This document shows, piece by piece, positions 19,610 through 28,594 of a stretch of DNA of 64,000 nt. Within the stretch, counting starts at the first letter, position 1; every line of letters starts with the position of its first letter. Both the position numbers and the translations under genes were made by a program. The stretch comes from Amnibacterium setariae. GTDB lineage: Bacteria > Actinomycetota > Actinomycetes > Actinomycetales > Microbacteriaceae. The DNA lies in assembly GCF_003581425.1 (NCBI RefSeq), contig NZ_QXTG01000001.1, forward strand, positions 992,001 to 1,056,000. The letters run 5' to 3'. The notes under the pieces are model-generated. The model had not been told where the DNA came from and made no database searches. It saw only the letters and a list, made by a program, of their open reading frames with translations.

Positions 19610-20533
19610 ATGGGCGCTCCGATCCGCTCGGTGCTGGTGCGGGCACCGGGGAAGATCAACGTCGCGATGCGCGTCGGGGCGCCGATGGCGGACGGATACC
19701 ACGACGTCGCCACGGCGTACCAGGCGGTGAGCCTCTACGAGGAGCTGCGGGCCGAGCGGGACGACGAGCTGTCGCTGACCTTCTCGGGCCCGATCGCGAC
19801 GGGCGGGCTGCCCGTCGACCGCACCAATCTCGTGCTGCGCGCCGCGCACCTGCTGCAGGCCCGGTCCGGGTACCGCGGCGGCGCTCGGATCTCGGTGGTC
19901 AAGCGGGTGCCGATCGCCGGCGGCATGGGCGGCGGGTCGGCGGACGCGGCCGCCGCGCTCGTCGGCCTCGACGCGCTGTGGGGCCTCGGGCTCGGGCGGG
20001 AGGACCTGCTCGGGCTCGCGGCCGAGCTCGGCGCGGACGTGCCGTTCGCGCTGACCGGCGGCACCGCCATCGGCACGGGGCGGGGCGACCTGCTGAGCCC
20101 GGCGCTCGCGAAGGGCCCGTTCCACTGGGTGGTCGCCCTGTCGGAGCCGGGGCTCAGCACGCCCGCCGTGTACGGCGCCCTCGACGAGCACCGCGAGCGC
20201 CACGCGGCGGACCTGCCGCCGACGGCGGCTCCGCACGTCGATGCGGCGGTGCTGCAGGCGCTGCGGTCGGGCGACCCGGTCGCGCTGGCGGAGTCGCTGC
20301 ACAACGACCTGCAGGTGGCCGCGCTGCACCTGCGGCCCGAGCTGGCGGACCTGCTCGAGCTCGGCGAGCGCAACGGGGCGCTCGCCGGGATCGTCTCCGG
20401 ATCCGGGCCGACGATCGCGTTCCTCGCCGCCGACCTCGACGCGGCGCTCAGCCTGCAGATCGCGCTCTCGGCCGCGCGGCACACCGTGCTGCGCGCGACC
20501 GGTCCGGCGCACGGCGCCCGGCTCGTCGGCTGA
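19610..20533 (+). CDS. ispE: 4-diphosphocytidyl-2-C-methyl-D-erythritol kinase
   Basis: A 307-residue GHMP kinase of the non-mevalonate isoprenoid pathway. [12 protein letters not shown] near the N-terminus, the ATP loop [10 protein letters not shown] at 104-113 and the C-terminal [13 protein letters not shown] are diagnostic. No RBS precedes ATG 19610; instead TAGGTT lies at 19598-19603, 6 nt before the ATG, so the mRNA is probably leaderless. A hairpin at 20540-20571 separates it from the convergent lipoprotein gene. Confidence 0.96.
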   Translation: MGAPIRSVLVRAPGKINVAMRVGAPMADGYHDVATAYQAVSLYEELRAERDDELSLTFSGPIATGGLPVDRTNLVLRAAHLLQARSGYRGGARISVVKRVPIAGGMGGGSADAAAALVGLDALWGLGLGREDLLGLAAELGADVPFALTGGTAIGTGRGDLLSPALAKGPFHWVVALSEPGLSTPAVYGALDEHRERHAADLPPTAAPHVDAAVLQALRSGDPVALAESLHNDLQVAALHLRPELADLLELGERNGALAGIVSGSGPTIAFLAADLDAALSLQIALSAARHTVLRATGPAHGARLVG

Positions 20534-20539
20534 CGCGGC

Positions 20540-20571
20540 GAGGGCCGCCCACCGGACGGTGGACGGCCCTC
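20540..20571. terminator. Bidirectional terminator-like hairpin between ispE and a lipoprotein gene
   Basis: GAGGGCCGCCCACC pairs with GGTGGACGGCCCTC around GGAC with one mismatch. It lies between two convergent genes. Confidence 0.75.
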
Positions 20572-20596
20572 GTGCTGCGTGCGATGCAGGAACGGA

Positions 20597-21301
20597 TCAG
20601 CTGCCGGTGACGGTGAGCTTCGCGATGCCGACCTTCAGGTCGCCGGTCACGGCGGTGGTCTTGAAGGTGCTGTTCAGCAGGCTGGCCGCGTCCTCGGAGA
20701 TGTAGACGGTCGTGCCCTCGAGGACGTAGGCGTCGCCGTCCTTCATGACCGGGTTCAGCGTCGAGCCGTCGAGGCGGAAGAGGTTCGCGCCCTTGGCGGC
20801 CTCCTTGCCGTTCACGTACACGTCGCCGTTCACGTGGCTGTCGTTGCCCGGGTCGATGACGAAGTCCTTCAGCTCGACCTTGGTACCGCCCGCGGTCAGC
20901 GAGAGGCCGGAGCCGTCGTGGTCGAGCTCGCCCTGGACGTACGGGCGGACGCCGGTCGACGGGTCGTAGTAGGTGACGTTGCCGCCCGTGATCGGGAAGG
21001 TCAGGACGCCCGCGTCGGAGAGCGTCGCCTTGCCGATGACGCCCGGCGTGAGCTTCAGCGACGTCAGCGCGTCGACGAAGCCGGAGTCGAGGGTGATCGC
21101 CGTCGTCTTGCCGTTCACCGAGGTGAAGACCGCGGCGGGGGTCGGCGAGGCCGACGGGGTGGAGGACGCCGAGGACGAGGACGACGAGCCTGCGCCGGCC
21201 TGGGTGTCGTTGCCCGTGCTCGCCTGCGAGCAGCCCGCCAGGGCGGCGACGACGATGCCGGCGCTCAGCAGCGCGGTCAGCGACTTGGTGGTGGTGCGCA
21301 T
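20597..21301 (-). CDS. Lipoprotein of unknown function
   Basis: A 234-residue secreted lipoprotein with lipobox ALAGC (Cys24), followed by a Ser/Thr/Pro linker to about residue 57 and a beta-rich domain. The domain carries ITLDSGFVDALTSLKLTPG, FPITGGNVTYYDP, GLSLTAGGTKVELKDFVIDP and DGDAYVLEGTTVYISEDAA. I recognise this as a type seen in actinobacteria but cannot name a function. ATG 21301 has AGAGGA about 11 nt upstream. It stands alone, convergent with ispE and downstream of a glycosyltransferase gene on the same strand. Confidence 0.85.
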   Translation of the reverse strand: MRTTTKSLTALLSAGIVVAALAGCSQASTGNDTQAGAGSSSSSSASSTPSASPTPAAVFTSVNGKTTAITLDSGFVDALTSLKLTPGVIGKATLSDAGVLTFPITGGNVTYYDPSTGVRPYVQGELDHDGSGLSLTAGGTKVELKDFVIDPGNDSHVNGDVYVNGKEAAKGANLFRLDGSTLNPVMKDGDAYVLEGTTVYISEDAASLLNSTFKTTAVTGDLKVGIAKLTVTGS

Positions 21302-21420
21302 GATGCGGGATTCCTCTCGGGGAGCGTGCAGCGCGCGGACGGTCCGCGCTCGATCCGCTCCCGGATCCTGTGGTGCAGGTGTCGAGGGTTCGGAACCATC
21401 GGATGCGCGGTTCGGTGCAG

Positions 21421-22797
21421 TCAGGGATTCGTCAGGTTCACGGAGCCCACCCTCCGCCGCACGACGCCCGCGACGGCCACGACGACGACCGCGACCAGCA
21501 GCACGGCGCGGAAGGCCTGCTCGTCCCGCTGGAGCGCGGGCACGGCGAGCACGAGGAGGACGGTCAGCCACTCCCAGCGGCCGCTCATCACGACGAAGGG
21601 CAGCAGCAGCAGCGAGTACCAGCTGTACCGCGGCGTGAGCAGCACGAGCGCGGCGCCGATCATGAGCGCCTGGGCCGCCCAGGGGTGCGCGGGGTCCGTC
21701 CGCACGAGGAGGGCGACCGCGAGCACCGCGAGCAGCGCGACCGCCACGGGCGTCGAGGCGCCCGCGGGGAGGACGGCGGACAGCAGCGCCGACCGGCTGC
21801 CGCTGTCGTACCCCTCCTCGTTCAGGTAGCCGGGCAGGTAGCCGATCACGGAGGGGCCGGCGGCGAGCACGTGCGGCAGGTACACCGCGACGACCGTGCC
21901 GAGCGCGGCGAGGCCGATCGCCCACGGTCTGCGGCGCAGGACCGGCGGGGCGACGAGCAGCGGCAGGAACTTCGTGGCGACCGCGAGGCCGAGCACCACG
22001 CCCCCGACCACGCGGCGGCCCCGCGCCACGAGCACGGTCGCGGCCAGGGCGAGGAACGCCGCCCACGCGTCGACGTGCGCGTTCGTCACCGCCTCCGTGA
22101 CGACGAACGGGCTCCAGGCGTAGACGGCCGCCCACCGCGGGTCCCGGCCCGCCCGCGGCAGCGCGCGCAGCAGGAGGGCGGTCGTCGCGAGCACCGCGAG
22201 CAGCCCCAGCAGCTGCATCGGCAGCCAGCCGACGTCGGCGGGCACGGGCAGGCGCGCGATCGCGAACAGCGCCTCCGCGACCGGCGGGTAGATGGTCGGG
22301 ACGAGCGGCCGGTTGATCGGGGTGCAGATCTTCCCGGGCGCGCCGACCTGCGTCGTCGGCTGCGCGTACGGGCCCGGGCACTCGAGCGCGCCGTCGGGGC
22401 CGCGGGTGCCCGCCGGGAAGAGCCAGTCGGGCCGGAGGTGCGCCAATGCGGCGTCCGCGGGCACGTGCGCGTACGGCGAGACGCCCGCGTCCTGCACGAT
22501 GCCGTCCCAGGCGTACCGGGCCGAGTCCGTGCTCAGCGTCGGCTGCCCGCTCGCCCCCGCGGCGCCGAGCAGCAGCGCGCCGGCCAGCACGACCCCGGGC
22601 ACCGCGCGGCGGGGCACGCGGCGCAGGAGCAGCACCGCGGCGGTCACGAGCGTCCAGCAGGCGCCTTCGATCGCGAGGTACCGAGGGATCGTGCGCCCCG
22701 TGACCGGGCCGAGCCCCGCGACGAGCCAGACCGTCAGCGCGCCGACGACCACGAGGAGCGCGGCGACCGGCAGGATGCGGACGGTCGCGACGCGCAC
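21421..22797 (-). CDS. Polytopic glycosyltransferase (GT87/DUF2029-like)
   Basis: A 458-residue membrane protein with about eleven hydrophobic segments, most like polyprenyl-phosphate-mannose-dependent transferases. Residues conserved in such enzymes include DSARYAWDG in the first outer loop, TIYPPVAEALF and ATKFLPLLV. GTG 22797 is chosen because GAAGAT lies exactly 6 nt upstream, as in other leaderless genes of this window; ATG 22827 is the alternative and adds ten residues. It is divergent from the molybdopterin oxidoreductase. The acceptor is unknown. Confidence 0.8.
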   Translation of the reverse strand: MRVATVRILPVAALLVVVGALTVWLVAGLGPVTGRTIPRYLAIEGACWTLVTAAVLLLRRVPRRAVPGVVLAGALLLGAAGASGQPTLSTDSARYAWDGIVQDAGVSPYAHVPADAALAHLRPDWLFPAGTRGPDGALECPGPYAQPTTQVGAPGKICTPINRPLVPTIYPPVAEALFAIARLPVPADVGWLPMQLLGLLAVLATTALLLRALPRAGRDPRWAAVYAWSPFVVTEAVTNAHVDAWAAFLALAATVLVARGRRVVGGVVLGLAVATKFLPLLVAPPVLRRRPWAIGLAALGTVVAVYLPHVLAAGPSVIGYLPGYLNEEGYDSGSRSALLSAVLPAGASTPVAVALLAVLAVALLVRTDPAHPWAAQALMIGAALVLLTPRYSWYSLLLLPFVVMSGRWEWLTVLLVLAVPALQRDEQAFRAVLLVAVVVVAVAGVVRRRVGSVNLTNP

Positions 22798-22856
22798 CCC
22801 GTCATCTTCCCGGTCCGCTCCGAACATGTCGGTATGCGTTCGGAGCGTCGGAGGTG

Positions 22857-24086
22857 ATGAGGGTGCTGGTCCTCGTTCGGAGCGCGCTCGCCTCGCCGGC
22901 GCGGCACCCGCGCACCGCGGTCGTGATCGGCCGCCTGCTCGGCCTCGGGTTCCTCGTCTGCTTCGGCACCGGGCTGTTCAGCCACTACCTGCAGAACCCG
23001 CTGCCCGGCATGGCGTTCCCCACCCGGCCCGCCTCCCTGTACCGCGTGACGCAGGGCGTCCACGTCGTCGTCGGGACCGCGCTGATCCCGCTGCTGCTCG
23101 CGAAGCTCTGGACCGTCTACCCGCTGCTGTTCCGCTGGCCGCCGGTCCGCTCCGTCGGCGGCCTGCTCGAGCGGGCGGCGATCGCGCTGCTCGTCGCGGC
23201 GGCCCTCGTCGAGCTGGCGACCGGCGTCGCGAACACCTACCAGTGGTACCCGTGGCCGTTCCGGTTCCGGGAGACGCACTTCGCGCTCGCCTGGGCGATC
23301 GTCGGCACGCTCGCGATCCACATCGGCGTGAAGCTGCCGGTGATCGCGCGGTGGTGGCGGCGCTCGCGGTCGATCGCCCCGGACGGCGCGCTGCTGCCGG
23401 TGGCGGAGGGGGAGGGCGACCTGCGGCCCGAGCCCGCCGCGTCGGGCCTGACCGGTCTGCTGCAGCGCCGCATCGACCGCGCGGCGGTGCCGCCCGCCGC
23501 GGTCAGCCGTCGCGCGGTGCTCGCGGCCACGGGCGCCGCGACCGTCGCCGTGGTCGCGCTCACCGCGGGGGAGACCCTGCCCGCGCTCGCCCCCGTCAAC
23601 GCGTTCGCGCCGCGCCGCCTCCGCTACGGCCCGCAGGGGCTGCCCGTGAACCGCACGGCCGCCGAGGGCGGGGTGCAGCGCACGGCGCTCGATCCCGCCT
23701 GGCGGCTCGAGCTGCGCGGGCCGGAGCGCACCGCCGCCCTGTCGCTCGCCGACCTGCGCGCGATGCCGCAGACGGAGGCGGGGCTGCCGATCGCCTGCGT
23801 CGAGGGCTGGAGCACGCAGGCGCGGTGGCGCGGCGTGCGCGTGCGGGACCTCGCGGACCTGGTCGGCGCGCGCGACCGCGAGCTGCTCGTCCGCAGCTTC
23901 GCCCGCGGCGCGTACAGCGCCACGGTCCTCCAGCGCGAGTTCGCGGAGGACCCGCTGACGCTCGTCGCGCTCGAGCTGAACGGCGAGGTGCTGCACGTCG
24001 ACCACGGCTACCCGGCCCGGCTGATCTCCCCGGCACGGCCCGGCGTGCTGCAGACGAAGTGGCTGCGCAGCCTGGAGGTCCGATGA
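22857..24086 (+). CDS. Membrane-anchored molybdopterin-dependent oxidoreductase (sulfite oxidase/YedY fold)
   Basis: A 409-residue protein. Residues about 22-165 contain four membrane segments with His43, His69, His141 and His155, suggesting a b-type heme anchor. A further segment near 217-237, after SRRA, leads to an external SUOX-fold domain. Cys314 in IACVEGWST is the expected molybdenum ligand, and DHGYPARLISP with the final KWL motif is characteristic. ATG 22857 overlaps the GGAGG, so GTG 22863 (8 nt after it) is also possible. It overlaps the next gene by ATGA. Its substrate is unknown; no Moco genes are nearby. Confidence 0.85.
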   Translation: MRVLVLVRSALASPARHPRTAVVIGRLLGLGFLVCFGTGLFSHYLQNPLPGMAFPTRPASLYRVTQGVHVVVGTALIPLLLAKLWTVYPLLFRWPPVRSVGGLLERAAIALLVAAALVELATGVANTYQWYPWPFRFRETHFALAWAIVGTLAIHIGVKLPVIARWWRRSRSIAPDGALLPVAEGEGDLRPEPAASGLTGLLQRRIDRAAVPPAAVSRRAVLAATGAATVAVVALTAGETLPALAPVNAFAPRRLRYGPQGLPVNRTAAEGGVQRTALDPAWRLELRGPERTAALSLADLRAMPQTEAGLPIACVEGWSTQARWRGVRVRDLADLVGARDRELLVRSFARGAYSATVLQREFAEDPLTLVALELNGEVLHVDHGYPARLISPARPGVLQTKWLRSLEVR

Positions 24087-24550
24087 GCACCGGGAGCACG
24101 GGCGCACCGGCGACGGGCACCGGGGTGCGGGCCGCGCGCGCGGTGCTGATCGCGATCGGCGTCGTGCTGACCGGGGTCGGGGCCGTGGTGTTCGTCGCCG
24201 GCGTGCCGGTGCGGCAGTGGCCGGGCGTCCTCCTCTGGCTCGCCGGCGCGGTCGTGCTGCACGACGCCGTGTTCGCGCCGCTCGTGCTGCTCGGCACGCG
24301 GCTGCTGCGGCGCGCGGGCGGCCGACTGTCCTGGGGCGGCGTGGCGGCCGTGCAGGTCGCGCTCGTCGTCGGCGGGGCGCTGACGCTCATCGCGTTCCCC
24401 GGCATCCGGTCGCAGCAGCTCGGCGCCAGGAACCCCTCCGTGCTCGTCTTCCCCTACGGCCTGCACCTCGCGCTCGCGTGGGCCGCGATCGGGATCGTCA
24501 CCGCCGTCGTCGTCGTCGCGATCGGCCTCCGCCGCGCTCGACGGGGCTGA
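24083..24550 (+). CDS. Four-helix membrane protein of unknown function
   Basis: A 155-residue protein with four hydrophobic segments (about 19-41, 46-68, 86-105, 125-147) and basic loops. ATG 24083 overlaps the molybdopterin oxidoreductase stop (ATGA), so it is probably co-translated and may be a membrane partner of that enzyme. I do not recognise a family. Confidence 0.75.
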   Translation: MSTGSTGAPATGTGVRAARAVLIAIGVVLTGVGAVVFVAGVPVRQWPGVLLWLAGAVVLHDAVFAPLVLLGTRLLRRAGGRLSWGGVAAVQVALVVGGALTLIAFPGIRSQQLGARNPSVLVFPYGLHLALAWAAIGIVTAVVVVAIGLRRARRG

Positions 24551-24645
24551 CCGGCCGCGGGTCCTGAGGCGCCTCCGGAGCCTGCCGAAGCGCTCGCAGC
24601 CCGCCGAGGTGCTCGAGACGGGCCGAGTCGACGATCGACGCGGCG

Positions 24646-25308
24646 TCAGCGGGAGCGGAGGCGGGCGAACGTCCTGCCGCCCCGCTCCTCGGTCGCCTCG
24701 ACCCGGAACGCGCCGGCCGCGCGCAGCAGCGCCGGCAGGCCGACCTGGGACCACGGGAAGGGCTCGCTCGCGCCGCCGGCGCCCCGCACGCGCCACAGCG
24801 CGGCGACGTCGCGGGTCGGGTCCGCGTGCGCCTCGACCACGAGGCGGCCGCCCGGCTGCAGCAGCGCCGCGCACCGGGCGAGCAGCGCGGCGACGTCGCC
24901 GCCGATGCCCACGTTGCCGTCGAGCAGCAGGAGCGTCGACCAGCGGCCCTCGAGCGGCAGCGGGTCGAACACGTCGCGCCGGAGCACCGGCAGGCCCGCC
25001 GCCCGGCAGACCGCGACCGCGGCGGCGTCCGCATCGACGCCCCAGGCGGGCAGGCCGGCGTCGAGCGCGGCGCGGACCATCCGGCCCGGCCCGCAGCCGA
25101 GGTCGAGCAGCGGGCCGTCGAGCCCGTCGAGGAGGGCGCGGTCGACGTCGTCGGCCTCCGCCCGCCAGCGCTGCACGTCGAGCGGCTCGGGGAGGCCCTG
25201 CACGTCGTCGCGGACGAGCTCGAGGCGTGCGGCGGCGCCGCGCAGCGCGGCCGCCCACGGCCGGGCCCCGCCGGCGCCGAAGCGCGCGGCGGGCAGCACC
25301 GCGCTCAC
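24646..25308 (-). CDS. SAM-dependent methyltransferase, class I
   Basis: A 220-residue methyltransferase. The SAM-binding motif LLDLGCGPGRM lies near residue 70, with WGVDADAAAV following and LLQPGGRLVVEAH as the later strand. GTG 25308 overlaps the stop of the preceding gene (GTGA). It is the last gene of a five-gene leftward unit with nucleotide-sugar-type enzymes, so a methylated glycoconjugate or small molecule is plausible. The substrate is unknown. Confidence 0.82.
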   Translation of the reverse strand: MSAVLPAARFGAGGARPWAAALRGAAARLELVRDDVQGLPEPLDVQRWRAEADDVDRALLDGLDGPLLDLGCGPGRMVRAALDAGLPAWGVDADAAAVAVCRAAGLPVLRRDVFDPLPLEGRWSTLLLLDGNVGIGGDVAALLARCAALLQPGGRLVVEAHADPTRDVAALWRVRGAGGASEPFPWSQVGLPALLRAAGAFRVEATEERGGRTFARLRSR

Positions 25309-25934
25309 GCGGCGGCCGGGATGCGCGGCGCGAGCCGGGCGAGCAGCGCGGCGAACCGCGAGCCGGGCGCCTGCGCGGCGACCGCGACGGCGTCCGCCAC
25401 GTGGTCGACGTCCGTCAGCTGGGGGAGCGTCCGCACGGCGAGGCCCGCGGCGTGGAGCCGCAGCAGCTGCGCCGCGCCGGTGTGCTCCGTCGACATCGGC
25501 ACGCCGCGGACGAGGTCGCCGCGGCGCGGGCGCGGGTCGAGCCCGAGCGCCCAGAAGCCGCCGTCCTCCGCCCGTCCGAACCAGGCGTCCGGGCCGTCGT
25601 CGTCGAGCACGCCCTGCAGCACCCCGGGGTCGAGCTGCGGGGTGTCCATCCCGATCAGCACCGCGCGGTCCTGCACGGCGTCGAAGGCCGCGGCGATGCG
25701 CTCGTCGAGGCCGCCGGCCGGCTGCTGCGCGACGTCGAAGCCGGTGCCGCGCGGGGCGGCGCCGTCGAACCAGAGGAGGTGGCGGTCCGCGCGGACCCGA
25801 CCGGCCGCGTCGAGCGTGTCCGCGAGGCTCGCGGCGGCGAGCGCGGCGGCCTCCTCGGGCTCGAACGGCGGCGTCAGTCTGGTCTTGACCCGGCCGGGGA
25901 CGCACTCCTTGGCCAGGACGATCACGGTCGTCAT
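25305..25934 (-). CDS. TIGR04282/DUF2064-family GT-A fold transferase
   Basis: A 209-residue protein. The N-terminal TVIVLAKECVPGRVKTRLTP is the family's nucleotide-binding start, LIGMDTPQLDP holds the metal-binding acidic site, and GRAEDGGFWALGL is the conserved middle motif. This family resembles nucleotidyltransferases such as CofC and has been annotated as a glycosyltransferase, but its reaction is not known. It overlaps the methyltransferase by GTGA and follows the GT2 gene by 22 nt. Confidence 0.85.
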   Translation of the reverse strand: MTTVIVLAKECVPGRVKTRLTPPFEPEEAAALAAASLADTLDAAGRVRADRHLLWFDGAAPRGTGFDVAQQPAGGLDERIAAAFDAVQDRAVLIGMDTPQLDPGVLQGVLDDDGPDAWFGRAEDGGFWALGLDPRPRRGDLVRGVPMSTEHTGAAQLLRLHAAGLAVRTLPQLTDVDHVADAVAVAAQAPGSRFAALLARLAPRIPAAA

Positions 25935-25956
25935 GCCAGGGGTTCGGAGCGCTCGG

Positions 25957-26637
25957 TCACGACGCAGGGTCCCCGCGGTGCTCGTGCAGGATCCGTCGCA
26001 TGTCGTGGACGGCGGTGAGGGTGCCGCGGACGGTGCCGGTCACCTTGGAGCGGCCGACGCGCGGCCGGTAGAGCACGTCGAGCTCCTGCACCCGCAGGCC
26101 GGCCCGGGCGGCGGCGAGCAGCATCTCGAGCGGGTAGCCGCTGCGCCGGTCCCGCAGGTCGAGGGCGAGCAGGTCCGCCCGCCGCGCGACCCGCATCGGG
26201 CCGAGGTCGTGCACGACGACGCCCGAGGCGCGGCGGATCGCGCCGGCGAGCGCGCGGTTCGCGAGGCGCGCGTGGAGGGGCCACGCCGAGCGGGGCTGCG
26301 GCCGCCGCCGCCCGAGCACCAGGTCGGCGTCCCCGGCGAGGACCGGCGCGGCGAGGCGCGGCAGGTCGGCGGGATCGAGGGAGCCGTCGGCGTCGAGCAC
26401 GGCCACGAGGTCCGCCTCCGCCGCGAGCAGCCCCGCGTGGACCGCGGCGCCGAAGCCCCGGCGCGGCTCGACGACGACCCGGGCGCCGTGCGCGCGCGCG
26501 ACGTCCGCCGATCCGTCGGTCGAGCCGTTGTCGACCACGATCGCGCGGTGCCCGGGCGGCAGCGCGGCGAGCACGCCGGGCAGCGCCGCCGCCTCGTCCA
26601 GGCACGGCAGGACCACGTCCACCGTCACGGCCGTCAC
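25957..26637 (-). CDS. Glycosyltransferase family 2
   Basis: A 226-residue GT2 enzyme without membrane segments. VDVVLPCLDEAAAL at the start, IVVDNGSTDGSADVA, and the DXD-like VAVLDADGSLDPADL are typical of UDP-glucose or polyprenol-phosphate transferases. GTG 26637 overlaps the epimerase stop (GTGA); ORF readings that start far upstream run through other genes and are not real. It lies between the epimerase and the TIGR04282 gene. Confidence 0.85.
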   Translation of the reverse strand: MTAVTVDVVLPCLDEAAALPGVLAALPPGHRAIVVDNGSTDGSADVARAHGARVVVEPRRGFGAAVHAGLLAAEADLVAVLDADGSLDPADLPRLAAPVLAGDADLVLGRRRPQPRSAWPLHARLANRALAGAIRRASGVVVHDLGPMRVARRADLLALDLRDRRSGYPLEMLLAAARAGLRVQELDVLYRPRVGRSKVTGTVRGTLTAVHDMRRILHEHRGDPAS

Positions 26638-27692
26638 GAGCGGCGGGCGGAGGCGCGCAGCGGCGCGGTCGCGAAGGCGCGCACGCCCTCCTCGAACGGC
26701 ACGGGCGGCGGCACGTCGAGCTCGGCGCGGAGGCGCTCCGACGAGGCGGTGATGTGCCGCACATCGCCGAGCCGGTACCCGCCGGTCACGACCGGCTCGG
26801 GGCCGCCGCGCGCGGCGGACAGCGCCTGCGCGAGGTCGCCGATCGTGTGGACGACGCCGCTGCCGACGTTGAAGGCCCGGACCGCGCCGGTCGGCTGCGC
26901 ACCGGTCCACGCGACGGCCGCGAGGTTCGCCGCGGCGACGTCGTCGACGTGCACGAAGTCGCGGCGTTGGCGCCCGTCCTCGAGCACGGTCGGCGCCTCG
27001 CCCCGCTCGAGCTGCGAGCGGAAGAGCGCGGCCACGCCGGCGTACGGGGTGTCCCGCGGCATGCCCGGCCCGTACACGTTGTGGTACCGGAGCGCGGCCA
27101 CGCGGCCGCCCGTCTCCCGCGCCCAGACGGCGGCGAGCGCCTCCTGCTGCGCCTTCGTCGCGGCGTAGACGTTGCGCGGGTCGATCGGCGCGTCCTCCGT
27201 GACGAGGCGCGGCTGCAGCGGCTCGCCCGTCTCCGGGTCGACCGGCTCGAACCGGCCGGCGTCGAGGTCCGGCACGCGGCGCGGCGGCACGGCGACCGGG
27301 CCGCGGGAGGAGGCGTAGGCGCCCTCCCCGTAGACGACCATCGAGGACGCGAGCACGAGCCGGTCGACGCCCGCCGCGGTCATCCCGGCGAGCAGCACGG
27401 CCGTGCCGAGGTCGTTCGAGCGCACGTAGTCGGGGGCGTCGGCGAAGTCGACGCCGAGGCCGACCTTCGCGGCCTGGTGGCAGACGACGTCCACGCCCTC
27501 GAGCGCCGCGGCGACCGCGGCCGGGTCGGCGACGTCGCCCCGGACCGCCTCCACGCCCTCCGGCAGCGCCGCGCCGTCGCCGTGCACGTCGGCCCGGAGG
27601 GAGTCGAGCACGCGCACGGGCAGCCCCCGGGCGAGCGCGGCGGCGACGACGGCGCCGCCGATGAACCCCGCGCCGCCGGTGACGAGCAGCAT
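26634..27692 (-). CDS. NAD-dependent epimerase/dehydratase (extended SDR)
   Basis: A 352-residue extended SDR. VTGGAGFIGG at residues 4-13 binds NAD, and the catalytic pair is Tyr176/Lys180 in VYAATK. RYHNVYGPGMPRDTPY and RRDFVHVDD are typical of nucleotide-sugar epimerases or dehydratases. Its ATG follows the preceding TAG directly with no gap. A nucleotide-sugar substrate is likely given the neighbouring glycosyltransferase. Confidence 0.85.
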   Translation of the reverse strand: MLLVTGGAGFIGGAVVAAALARGLPVRVLDSLRADVHGDGAALPEGVEAVRGDVADPAAVAAALEGVDVVCHQAAKVGLGVDFADAPDYVRSNDLGTAVLLAGMTAAGVDRLVLASSMVVYGEGAYASSRGPVAVPPRRVPDLDAGRFEPVDPETGEPLQPRLVTEDAPIDPRNVYAATKAQQEALAAVWARETGGRVAALRYHNVYGPGMPRDTPYAGVAALFRSQLERGEAPTVLEDGRQRRDFVHVDDVAAANLAAVAWTGAQPTGAVRAFNVGSGVVHTIGDLAQALSAARGGPEPVVTGGYRLGDVRHITASSERLRAELDVPPPVPFEEGVRAFATAPLRASARRS

Positions 27693-28520
27693 CTACCGCG
27701 GCTCGCGGGCGAGCACGCCCGCGACGAGCTCGGCGGGCACCGCGGTCGCCGGGCGGAAGCCGGCCGGGATCCGCCGGGCGATCTCGGTGACGGTGCGCAC
27801 GAGCACGGGGCGCGCCTGGGTGATGCGGCGGCGCACGAGCTCCGCGCTCACGTCCTCCGCCGGGCCCGTGGCGGAGCCCGCCTCGCTGTCGGTGACGAAG
27901 GTGACGTTCACGACGCCCATGCCGAGCTCCATCGCGAGCGTCGTCTCCGGCATCAGCGTCGTGACCACGACGTCGCCGCCCGCGGCCGCGTGCCAGCGCG
28001 ACTCCGCGCGCGTCGAGAACCGCGGCCCGTTGATCACGACCGCGGTGCCGAAGTCCCGGAACCGGACCGACTGCGCCGCGAGCGCCTCGGTGGCGAGCCC
28101 GCGCAGCGTCGCGTCGAACGGCTCGACCGGCGACAGCTCGAACACGACGCCCTCGTCGTAGAAGGTGAGGTCCCGGCTCGACGTGCGGTCGATGAGCTGG
28201 TCCGTGATGACGAACATGCCGGGCGGGAACGTCTCGCGGAGCCCGCCGCCCGCGGTCGTCGTGATGAGCGAGGTGACGCCGAGCGAGGCGAGGGCCCAGA
28301 CGTTCGCGCGGTAGGGCACGAGGTGCGGCTGCAGCGCGTCGACGAGCCCGCGGCGGATGACGTACGCCACCCGGACGCCGCCGAGCAGCCCGACCCGGAC
28401 CCGGGTGGAGGTCGGCCCGTAGGGCGTGGGGACGTCGAGCTCCTCGGCGTCCTCCAGCTCGAGCGGCTGGTTGCCGACGCCGCCGATGATGCCGATGTCG
28501 GACCGCGCCGTGGTGCTCAT
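27693..28520 (-). CDS. MTA phosphorylase/purine nucleoside phosphorylase family protein
   Basis: A 275-residue PNP/MTAP family 2 phosphorylase. GIIGGVGN begins the protein, then PYRANVWALASLGV, TTAGGGL, DQLIDRTS and ETTLAMELGMG, all in family order. ATG 28520 has CAGGAT 6 nt before it and no good RBS, pointing to a leaderless mRNA. It heads the unit MTAP-epimerase-GT2-TIGR04282-methyltransferase. A phosphorylase here could recycle methylthioadenosine or act on a nucleoside intermediate; which is not visible. Confidence 0.83.
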   Translation of the reverse strand: MSTTARSDIGIIGGVGNQPLELEDAEELDVPTPYGPTSTRVRVGLLGGVRVAYVIRRGLVDALQPHLVPYRANVWALASLGVTSLITTTAGGGLRETFPPGMFVITDQLIDRTSSRDLTFYDEGVVFELSPVEPFDATLRGLATEALAAQSVRFRDFGTAVVINGPRFSTRAESRWHAAAGGDVVVTTLMPETTLAMELGMGVVNVTFVTDSEAGSATGPAEDVSAELVRRRITQARPVLVRTVTEIARRIPAGFRPATAVPAELVAGVLAREPR

Positions 28521-28594
28521 GCAGCGATCCTGGCAGCCGCACGGCTCCGCGGGCGGGAACCGGGTCGCCGCGCCGGTCCGTACCCTTGGAGACC

